Source of the DNA: Luteibaculum sp964627445
GTDB lineage: Bacteria; Bacteroidota; Bacteroidia; Flavobacteriales_D; Luteibaculaceae
Assembly: GCA_964627445.1 (NCBI GenBank)
Contig: CAZVJF010000002.1
Coordinates: 62,001-126,000, forward strand
Length of the DNA stretch: 64,000 nucleotides
Direction: 5' to 3'
The notes under the pieces are model-generated. The model did no database searches and was not told the origin of the DNA. It saw nothing but the letters and a program-made list of their open reading frames with translations. Position 1 is the first letter of the stretch. The number at the start of each line of letters is the position of its first letter. Of the stretch, positions 51,082 through 60,700 are shown piece by piece. The position numbers and the translations under genes are program-made.

Positions 51082-51600
51082 ATGGCCGAGATCGTTAATA
51101 AAGTAGCCCAATCGAAACTTATCACGCTAGACCTGGAGCAATACTTGCCAAAGGAAAGCGACTTCCAGACTGTAGATATTGTGGATGGTTTGGATCAGGG
51201 TATCATATTACGTGAAAAACCTTTCCGAGAATGGATTAAAAACTATGCTTGGGATACTAGCAAGCCGTTTTGCAACATCATTTGTTCGGAGGACGCCATC
51301 GTTGCCAAATGGGCCTATATGTTAGTAGCCTCTCAAGCGCTTTCTAACGACATACAACCCTTTTTCGGCCACGTTGATCATGCACGAGAAGAAAAGCTTT
51401 TAGACGCCCTTAAAAACGAAGATTTAAGCCCTTTCAAAGGTGCTCCTCTTGTTGTAAAAGGGTGTGGACAATTTGAATTATCACCTAGAGTGTATACCGA
51501 AGTAGTACACCTGCTACAACCTATTGCAAAAACACTCATGTTTGGCGAACCGTGTTCTACGGTTCCCATTTACAAAGCACAAAAAAAGCCTACGCAATAG
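51082..51600 (+). CDS. DUF2480 family protein, suf-linked
   Basis: A 172-residue soluble protein, the last gene of the suf operon, 2 bases after sufT. It fits DUF2480, a Bacteroidota family of unknown function that I know from this same position. Two cysteines (CNIICSED) and a conserved VVKGCGQFELSPRVYTE segment are candidates for metal or cluster contact. There is no signal peptide. A role in Fe-S assembly is inferred from context only. Its stop codon is inside the terminator loop-stem. Confidence 0.85.
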   Translation: MAEIVNKVAQSKLITLDLEQYLPKESDFQTVDIVDGLDQGIILREKPFREWIKNYAWDTSKPFCNIICSEDAIVAKWAYMLVASQALSNDIQPFFGHVDHAREEKLLDALKNEDLSPFKGAPLVVKGCGQFELSPRVYTEVVHLLQPIAKTLMFGEPCSTVPIYKAQKKPTQ

Positions 51601-51615
51601 CGTAGGCTTTTTTTT
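51588..51615. terminator. Terminator at the end of the suf operon
   Basis: GCCTACGC (51588-51595), 4-base loop, GCGTAGGC (51600-51607), then eight Ts; seven As precede the stem, so it works in both directions. The DUF2480 stop codon is in the loop and stem. Confidence 0.9.
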
Positions 51616-51633
51616 ACCGAATGCCGAGAGTTA

Positions 51634-53808
51634 CTACTCGTTGATAGCAACTACTTTAATCTCTGTTCTACGGTTTACCTTGTGCTCTGCTTCTGAGCAT
51701 GGTACACCGTCAACACACTTGTTCTTTATTTTATCCTCGCCATATCCGCGAGCAATAATTCTATCCAAACCTACGCCACGGCTAATGATGTAATCCACCG
51801 CACTTTGCGCACGCTTTTGGCTTAACTCCATATTGAAGTTGTTATCTCCACGAGAATCCGTGTGAGAGCTCAATTCTATGGTTACGGATGGATTGTCGTT
51901 CATAAACTCAACCACCTTATCCAATTGCTTCGAAGCCTGCGCAGTGATATCCCATGATCCCAACTCATAGTATACATTGGGAATCTCAATAATCTGATTG
52001 ACACGAATTCTATCTAAGTATAGATCATCGATCTGAATCGCACGATTCACATCAGCACCCGCAGTACTAAACACTTTAGACTTCGCCATGAAACCAGGCT
52101 TAGCCGCTTTTACAGTATAGGTTGCATTTGGATCTAGGATAAAAGTAAATTTACCTTCTGGGCCCGTTACCGTTTTTTGAATTTGCTGTGAGGAAGCCTT
52201 GGTGAGGCTTACCTCCACCCCTGCAAGCTTAATACTGGTACCAACCTCACGAATTATACCTTTAGCAACCAAGTTGTTCTTATCTACCCGAACAGAGATG
52301 TTTTTCACATCGCCCGCTGGATACACAGGAACGTTGATTTCAGTTTGGCTGTACGTACCTCCTTCTGTCATTAATGTGTATTGCTCTTGGCGGTTGATCG
52401 TAAATGTGAAGTATCCATCCTCATCAGTTACCGATCTTCCCAGTACGGCTCCCTCTGAGTTCTTGATGTAAACAGTTACTCCAGGTACGGTAAAATCATT
52501 CTGATCGATAACCTGACCATTTAGCGCATACACCTCACCTTGCTCGTCATACAAGAAAGCATAGATATCATCGCCACCTACACCACCTGGGCGGTTAGAG
52601 CTGAAATAACCAAAGGCCATGGCACTATCCGTTACAAAAGCATAGTCATCCTTTGGACTGTTTAGCGGCTTCTTCATGTTTTCAACACCACGCCATTGAC
52701 CGCGAACGTAGCTTACCTTGAAAATATCCAGACCACCAAGTCCTACGTGTCCGTCAGAGGCAAAAAACAAGGTGTTGCTCTCATGAATAAATGGAAAGGT
52801 CTCATTTCCTTCGGTATTGATGGTAGGACCTAAGTTTTTGGGTCTTCCCCAAAATCCTCTGTCATACTCTACCTCGTAGATATCGTAACCACCAAATCCA
52901 CCAGGCATGTCGGAAGCAAAGAACAGCTTCGTACCATCTTTCGACATAGAAGGATGCGCCACGTTGAATTGGTCACTATTAAAGGGTAGTGGCTCGATAT
53001 TCACAAAATCGCTTCCTGCCAAAGTAGCACGGAAAATCTTCAAAATGGGCTTTTGCGTACGGTTTCCGTACGAAGGTTCTACACCACGAGTGAAGTAAAT
53101 CTGTAAACCATCATTGCTAAAGCTGGCAGTTGCTTCATGGAACTTGGAGTTCAAGGACCTACTCAACAATTCGGGTGCTGTGAGAGCCCCTCCCGCTACA
53201 CGGTCTGCCACGAATAAGTCTAGGAAGTCACCTCCGGTAAAAGACCAAGATCTTTTTACCGCAGCACTTTCTACTCCACTCGAAGCAAAAACCACGCTAT
53301 TCGGGCCAAAGAAAGCAGCGCCTAAATCTGGCCCTTCAGTATTTACCTCAGCATTGGAAACTTTGTAAGGATACACCAACGGGCTTAACTTCCTTACGTA
53401 ATCCCCTGCGGAATTATGCATCACCGCACGCGTATCCTCGGGCTTTAATTCACCATATAACCGCATCCAGTTATTGGCTTCTGCATACTTTTCATTCGCC
53501 TTTAGCATTTGTGCATAGTAATACACCTCTATAGGCTTACGAGAACGCAATTGAACGGCCTGTGCGTACCACACCTCTGCATTCTTAAAATCACGTAACT
53601 GACGATAGCAGTTTGCGACATTATGAATCAAACGATCAGGCAACTCATTCCGCGTATACGAATAATCCAGGTACAGTTCAGCTGCTCGAGAGTAAGCCTC
53701 TTCCTCATACAGCTTATCCGCTCTATTGAGCAGACCAATTTGTGCGAACGCTGAAGTGCCTAAAAAAATTAGCGATAAAACAACGGATAACCGTTTTTTT
53801 AACATCAT
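51634..53808 (-). CDS. OmpA-family protein with TPR, PD40 and carboxypeptidase-regulatory domains (PorE/SprE-neighbour type)
   Basis: A 724-residue envelope protein: signal peptide (VVLSLIFLGTSAFAQ), TPR-like helices (about 25-130), PD40/WD40-like beta-propeller repeats (about 150-420; MSKDGTKLFFASDMPGGFGGYDIYEVEY), two carboxypeptidase-regulatory-like folds (about 430-600), and a C-terminal OmpA domain (about 615-720; IELSSHTDSRGDNNFNMELSQKRAQSAVDYI). The same domain order is found in PorE of Porphyromonas and in the OmpA proteins beside sprF genes. It likely anchors the exported adhesin system to peptidoglycan. It is last in the operon, 10 bases after the PorP/SprF gene. Confidence 0.9.
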   Translation of the reverse strand: MMLKKRLSVVLSLIFLGTSAFAQIGLLNRADKLYEEEAYSRAAELYLDYSYTRNELPDRLIHNVANCYRQLRDFKNAEVWYAQAVQLRSRKPIEVYYYAQMLKANEKYAEANNWMRLYGELKPEDTRAVMHNSAGDYVRKLSPLVYPYKVSNAEVNTEGPDLGAAFFGPNSVVFASSGVESAAVKRSWSFTGGDFLDLFVADRVAGGALTAPELLSRSLNSKFHEATASFSNDGLQIYFTRGVEPSYGNRTQKPILKIFRATLAGSDFVNIEPLPFNSDQFNVAHPSMSKDGTKLFFASDMPGGFGGYDIYEVEYDRGFWGRPKNLGPTINTEGNETFPFIHESNTLFFASDGHVGLGGLDIFKVSYVRGQWRGVENMKKPLNSPKDDYAFVTDSAMAFGYFSSNRPGGVGGDDIYAFLYDEQGEVYALNGQVIDQNDFTVPGVTVYIKNSEGAVLGRSVTDEDGYFTFTINRQEQYTLMTEGGTYSQTEINVPVYPAGDVKNISVRVDKNNLVAKGIIREVGTSIKLAGVEVSLTKASSQQIQKTVTGPEGKFTFILDPNATYTVKAAKPGFMAKSKVFSTAGADVNRAIQIDDLYLDRIRVNQIIEIPNVYYELGSWDITAQASKQLDKVVEFMNDNPSVTIELSSHTDSRGDNNFNMELSQKRAQSAVDYIISRGVGLDRIIARGYGEDKIKNKCVDGVPCSEAEHKVNRRTEIKVVAINE

Positions 53809-53818
53809 AGTGGGGGTA

Positions 53819-54757
53819 TTAGAAATAACGTGGAGACCTTATTTTACTACTTCTGAAAACGAAATCATATGACAACAGTATCTCGTGTGATCCATTGTTC
53901 TGTGAAAAGTCTGATGTGGTATAATCGTACGCATACCCAACGGTAAATTGCTCAGATAGATAGAACTGTGCAATTCCACCAAATGAATCTCCCAATCTGT
54001 GCATAACACCTAAACCAAATTTCTCGGCTACAATAAAATTAGCCGTTAAATCTAAGGCTACTGGAGAACCTGTTACAAAACGTAACGCTGTAGAAGGTTT
54101 AAAAAGTAAGCTAGGGCTCAATTCAACCAATCCTCCCGCAATCACGTGCACGTGAAGTGCCTCTGAGAAAACAGCTTGCGATGCACCATCTGGTACAACA
54201 GAACTTGTTAAGAAGGTCGGTACACTAACACCTCCATAGAATTTCTGGCTAGAGTAATATACACCAGCTCCTACGGCTGGTAAAAACTCCCCTGAAATAT
54301 TCGCATTCAAAGAAGGATCCGTTGTGCCTCCTGTTTGTCCCTCGGTAGTTTGTAACTCACTAAAATTAGCATTGAAGATGTTACCACCTCCACGCAGACC
54401 AAATCTCAGATAGCCATCTCGAGATACCTGAAGACGATATACCACATCAGCATATACGCCTGTCTGCTTTACTGGACCAATCTCATCATTAACTACTCCA
54501 AACCCTAGAGATAGTGATTTATCCTTAATTGGAGAGTGGATGTTAAAGTTGGTAGTAGCAGGAGCTCCATTAACACCGGACCACTGCTCACGGTGCGATA
54601 GCACCGCAGAAAGCGCTTCTCTTGAACCCGAATACGCTGGATTTACCGTTGCCGGATTTTGAATATACAATGTGTTTAAGGGGTCTTGCTGGGCAAACGA
54701 TACGCTTGCCAGCAAAACCAAACCTAACACTCCTAATAACTGCAATGACCTTTTCAT
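53819..54757 (-). CDS. PorP/SprF-family type IX secretion membrane protein
   Basis: A 312-residue outer-membrane barrel protein. Signal peptide LLGVLGLVLLASVSFAQ, then QDPLNTLYIQNPATVNPAYSGSREALSAVLSHREQWSGVNGAP, the hallmark start of the family; it ends in beta-strands and the C-terminal Phe. SprF is needed for surface delivery of the adhesin SprB, and each large adhesin often has its own SprF paralogue. It sits 20 bases after the giant adhesin gene, so the pair is an sprB-sprF-like unit. Confidence 0.92.
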   Translation of the reverse strand: MKRSLQLLGVLGLVLLASVSFAQQDPLNTLYIQNPATVNPAYSGSREALSAVLSHREQWSGVNGAPATTNFNIHSPIKDKSLSLGFGVVNDEIGPVKQTGVYADVVYRLQVSRDGYLRFGLRGGGNIFNANFSELQTTEGQTGGTTDPSLNANISGEFLPAVGAGVYYSSQKFYGGVSVPTFLTSSVVPDGASQAVFSEALHVHVIAGGLVELSPSLLFKPSTALRFVTGSPVALDLTANFIVAEKFGLGVMHRLGDSFGGIAQFYLSEQFTVGYAYDYTTSDFSQNNGSHEILLSYDFVFRSSKIRSPRYF

Positions 54758-54777
54758 AATTGGCTTATCAGATATTC

Positions 54778-57700
54778 TTAATTGCTTGAGATGTATACGT
54801 ATCCTGTTATTGGCTCCTGATCGATTCCCATATCAAACGAGTAGAAATAGGTACCATCCGGTAAAGGAGTTCCATCATTCGTTCCATCCCAGCTGTTGTC
54901 ATAGCTTTTCATTGTAAAGACTTCCCCTCCCCAACGGTTGTAGACTGACAGTGTATTTCCAGGGAAGAAAGGTGCGTCCGGTATAACAAAGAAGTCATTC
55001 TCTCCATCTCCGTTTGGAGTAAAGGCTTCTGGAATAAACGGTGCTACATCACAGTTATCACCTGCGTCTCTGTAGTTCGGTATCCCGTCTCCATCACAAT
55101 CGCCATCACGCTCAAGTCGATCGATCAAGCCGTCACCATCAGCATCCAGCGAGCGATAATCATCAACGCCATCCTCATCGCTGTCTCTTGGGTCACTACC
55201 TTGAACTCCTTCCATACCTTCTCCACGCTCATTTTCATCCAACAAGCTATCGTCATCAGAATCCTCATCGTGGAAATCTGGTATACCATCACCATCGGTA
55301 TCCACTGGAGTCCTGAATTCGGTAAGATTTGTATTTAATCGAACTTCATAGAAGTCATCAATTCCATCATCATCCGAGTCAAAGTCTAAGTAGTCAGGGA
55401 AACCATCCAGATCAAAGTCTACGAAGTCTGTAATTACTTCATTAGCAGAGAATGTGCTGTCTCCGTTCGCCTCGAATATGTCTAGATAACTATCACCATC
55501 TGAATCGATATCCTGGAAATCTGCCATTCCATTTTGATCTGTATCTAACGGTACCATCCCTTGACCTTTTTCAATACGATCTGGAATACGATCACCATCC
55601 GAATCGAGGTCGCGATAATCAGGAATCTCATTCGTCTGCAACTCATCAAAAGTGAGGTAATCCCCAGCGGCCGCATTGGTATTTATCCCTTGCTCACCAA
55701 ATTGGATATCTCCTTTTTCATCAGTATCCAGAATGCCATCACCATCAGAGTCCGTATCCAAGTAATCCGGCCTGTTGTCGCTCACTAGTGGTAATACAGC
55801 ATTCGCATCCGTATTTACTCCGAGGTCCAGCTGGCCTTTTTCCTGATGATCCGCGATTCCATCATCATCCGAATCAAAGTCCAAGAAGTTTGGTGTACCA
55901 TCGTTATCAAAGTCTTCGGGCTCCGTTAACCCTTGGTTTAATGGATCAAACTCAGTTCCATCAGCAATGCCGTCTCCATCAGAATCCAGATCTCTAAAGT
56001 TGGGTTCGTTATCGTTAGCGATAAACTCAACTGGTTCAGGCAAGGCACCTGGTCTATCCGTATTCACAGCGACCTCTAATGACGATGCTTGGAAGTTCTC
56101 AAATGCATCATCCACACCGTCACCATCAGAATCCAAATCCTTGTAATCTGGCGTACCATCGCCATCCGTATCTACTCGACTGTAATTGAACCAAATATCG
56201 GTGGTATTACTGTGTAACGCGGTAGGTCTTCCTTCGAGGATATCACCAATACCATCACCATCAACATCCTTGTTTAAGTAATCAAAGATGCCGTTCGTTA
56301 CACGTGGAGCAGTATTTCTACTATCCTGATCAATACCATCAATAAGGTTACCACCGCTTGGTGTTTTACCGTCTCGTACTGGACCATCAAAAGCGTTCGT
56401 AAAACCAAAGGCCTCTGCGATATCCGGTACAAGGTCATTGTCAGAATCTAAGTCCATCGCATTGATCTGATCGTCACCGTCAAAGTTGAAGGCTGTAACA
56501 AAGCGGTCATCGAAATCAGAACCGATAAGCGTAGCGAAGTCCTCATCCTGGAAGTTCAATAAACCGTCATTGTCATGGTTTCCAAATGGATCTAGGGTAT
56601 CTCCATTGAAGATGCTCTCCACTCGGTTAGATATACCATCACCGTCAACATCTAAGTCAATGCGGTTGATTAATCCATCTCCATCCAAGTCCTGGCAAAC
56701 CACAGATCCCGGTCCTCCAATGATAATAAAGTTCCTAGTGGAAACCGTTCCACACTTCTTGTCCGTAATAACGTAATCGATGTAGTAACTTCCCGAATCC
56801 AATTCAGATGGGAAGAATTGCGGGGGGCTTAATGCAGCACCCGTTACACCAGGGCCGCCAACCAGACTAGCATTTTCAGCTTTTTGTCTATTGGAATTAT
56901 CGAACAATGAGTCCAATACTATAAATCCATTCTCCGACGGGCATGGATAAATAGTTTCTGGGTCACCCGCATATGGTTTTGTTCTCACATCCATTACATA
57001 ACTTGCTGTAGTAGGACCACACCCTGAAAAAGTTTCAGGAACCGTATAGGTGAATTCATAAGTAGATGCAGTGTCTTTAGCGGCATTTCTTCTATCGAAG
57101 ACATTGCCTGCCAACCCACCTGCTGCATCCGGATCATTTGAAGACCATACCCCTAAACCATTCGATTCAAACAGTATATCAAGGTTCACTGGATCACTAT
57201 AGCAGATTGCAAATTCGCCACCAGGTCCTGGTGAGGGATTATCTCCTACAACAACTGTTACAGTAGACGATCCAACCAAGATACTTTCTCCACATTCAAC
57301 TTCCACTTCATAAATAAACTGGTGCGTTCCTTCCCCAAGTCCATTTGGTCCACCTGGGTTAATTGTACCTACGTCCTTTGTGAACCCATTACCACTACCT
57401 GAAAGTTCTACGTCAGCACCATTTACACCTCTCCATGTACCTCCGGGCTGAAACTGGTTGGGACTGAATGCCTCGTTTAATATATATGAAGTTTTATCCA
57501 CACAAATATTAACCGTTGTATCGATACTTACGGGTCCTGGAACCAATGACACCTCCACTTCAGAAGTATCTGTAGAACAGATATTATCGATAACGTATTG
57601 GAAAACCAATTCCTTTTTGAAGTTAATTGGATCTAAGTTTCTGTAGAAATCTTGTCTAAAAATAGAGCTATCTGCTCCCGTCACCGCAGTGCGAACGTCA

Positions 57701-60700
57701 GGATCATTTGGTGCGATCCACTTGCCGCCACGATCAAAGAACCCATTTAATCCATCGAATAGATCAATAGGACCCAGACCTGCGCATGCGTTAAGCGTTC
57801 CGTTGGTACCGGTTCTCAATACACGCTCTACCACCACCGTAGCAAAAGCTGAGTCGCGTTCACATAAGACTCCATCACCTACCAGGTAACGAACACGGTG
57901 CGTACCTACACCAGCAATTGCCGGGTCAAATACCCCAGAGTTGGTCACCGCACCATTGGGGGTGTTGTTTGATTTAATCGTAAAGGTTCCTCCTGTAGTT
58001 GGCTCCTCTCCATCATCATCCAAAACATCGAATAAAGAGACTGCATCATCTCTCAAGCACAACCTCAGCGTGTTGCTTGTTCCTGGAGATGGACGCTCGC
58101 TTATTTCGAGTAAAATATCCAATGACTTAGGTTCACAACCTTCTTTTTCAACCGTGTAACGGATCAGTACCGTTTCACAAGCCTCAGCGGGATCCCAGTT
58201 ATAAACTGCCAAGTCAAAGTCATCGGCATCGTTTATCGTACCGCAAGGATCTCCAACAAAGGTAAAGCTACCACTGTTGTCTATGTCATTGTTGGCAGGA
58301 AACAAGTCGCTCAAGTTTACGCCAGGCTCCGAACACACCGTAAACTCATTTACCACTTCATCGAATCCATCAAGGTCTGGTCCAGCCTCCACGGTTATAT
58401 CAATAAAGCTAGAGAATACTCTAGGTCTGTTTTGTCTAGCTGGGTCCGAATAACTGGCTACTACCGGATTTACACAGGCCTCAGTAGGAATGTTATACTT
58501 GTAAGTATACGTACCTGGAGGCGCTGTTGAAGCTCCAAAGAAGGGTGTAAGTAAGAAGGGTGCTGAATTTGCACCTCCGGGTTCGAAGGTATGCTGAGAT
58601 GCTATATATTCATCTGGTGTACCTTCTATAATATCTACCATATTTACGTTAGGCGCACCCTCGCAAACGGTAAACTCAGAAACTTTAGGATTGGTTGCTC
58701 CAATTCCACCTGCATCCGGAATTTTTTCAACATCTACATCAAACGTACCGCTAGATATCGCGTTGCCACACTTGTCTAGTGTTGCTACATCTTTCCCACT
58801 GATTATTCCTAGCCTAATAGGGTAAGGGTTACGTGGGAAACTTTGATCTGGCTTCGTTAAATCAAGCTGCGATGCATTTAAGCGATACGTACCCGTTGGC
58901 TGTTGATAAATGGCACCGTTTGCAATTAGCGATTGCGGTATACCATCCCAATACAAGCTATCATAGGTTGGATTGTAAATATCCAAGATATCTAAAAATG
59001 GAACTCGCTGTAATTCGGTAAAGAATTGATTTAAGCTAAAATCTGTGATAGACTCGCACAATGTTAGAGCAGTAGGCTGATTATCTGCAACGTCTAAGGT
59101 AAAACGCTTTTCGTAATCTGGCATTACTGCCACCTGGATTATCGTTGACTCATTTTCGCATATTTCCGGGTCTTCCGGGAACGCATCTCTATTACCATCA
59201 TAATTACCTTCTGATGGTAAAATTAACTTACCCTTGGAAGACGTAGCGGTATACTCGAAATTGAGGATACGGCTAGTTTTTAACCACTGCCAGAATCGGA
59301 GGTTGTCAACCCCACCCGTATACGATCTAGAACCTGCTGGTGTTTCTATTCCTTCCCAAGCTTCCACAAAAGCTTCTACGTTAAAAGATGATGAATCTTG
59401 ACCGCTGAAAAAGTCTTCGCGGTTGGTTTCATTCACACGAGTCACCAATGAAGGTGGTATTAAAGATGAACCGGCATTTGCAACCAAACGCCATTTTGCT
59501 GTGGATCCTTTAGCATCAGCTTGCGGCTCCGTAAAGGTTCCGTCCACAAGGCCCTCCGTTAAATCTACACTTGTTTCGGTTTCGCATGCATATACCAAGG
59601 AGTCTGTGCCTTGGCGCTTATCGCCTGACAACGGTTTATCAGAGGCATATGCGATAAACAAGGCTGAATCTGTTGGACAGTTTTCTACTTCCACAAAGTA
59701 CCTGTAATGAAACCCGGTGTCTGGGCTAAATTGATTCACGAACACCGAAGGGTCGAAATCTGCCTCGTAGTCTGTTGTACTCAACGCACCTGTATTTTCG
59801 AGGTCCTCCCAGAATCCGAAATCATCCACATCGGGCCCAAGGAATGGGTCTACATCAAATATAGGGTCATCGATACAAGCAAAAGCAAAGGTATCTAAGC
59901 CAGCTCTACCCACCGTATTCACTTGAATGGTTAAGAAAGCGGTATCGGGGTCACAACCTGGGTTAAACGTTGTATAGAAAAACTCATACGTATTTCCACC
60001 ACCTAGCGTAAAGATGTTCACTTCTCCAGTGGATGCGTTCACCAGTGGATCGATTGCTGGATCTTTGGATCCAAACTCCTCCATTACATCTGCAAAGTTT
60101 TGGTCTACACCATAGATAGCGCCATTTGCGTCTGGTGATAACAAATTTGCCAGTTCAAAGAGGTACATATCTGCGTTTTCATCAACATTACACGTTAATG
60201 TATCGGAGAAATCGTCTCCAGCAACAGGTTCGTTGTATATGGTTAACGTAAGTTCCGAAGAACGCGTAGGACACACTCCACTACCACCAATGGTGTAAGT
60301 GTATGTAAAAACTCCTGCACCCACTGCAGAAGGATTGATAGTTGCATCCCCGTTTGAACCATTGAGGTTTGTGGTTGGAGACCAGGTCCCACCAAATTCC
60401 GCACCTATAAGATCAATAAGACGTACAGGTCCATCTGATGCACAAAGCGATCCGGCTGCGTCATCCCCTTCACTTGGGAACGGATTTACGTTTACACGAA
60501 TCTGAGCTACATCTGGTCCGCATCCATTCACGGAAGTCGTCTCGTAGCGGAAGTTAACCGTTGTGCCCTCGTACGGTTCAAAATCAAAATTCTCTGCTTC
60601 TGGATTGGGTATTGCTCTTTCTGTTGGATTGGAAGGGCTCGTAGGACCAAAGAAAGTTCCTACATCCTCCGCATCTGTCGTAAGCAAATCAAAGAGGTTT

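Noticed and set aside
55060..56700. Short spaced DNA repeats that could suggest a CRISPR array
   Set aside because: They encode TSP3 repeats (D-x-DGDGI) in frame; unit lengths vary and there are no constant direct repeats with unique spacers.
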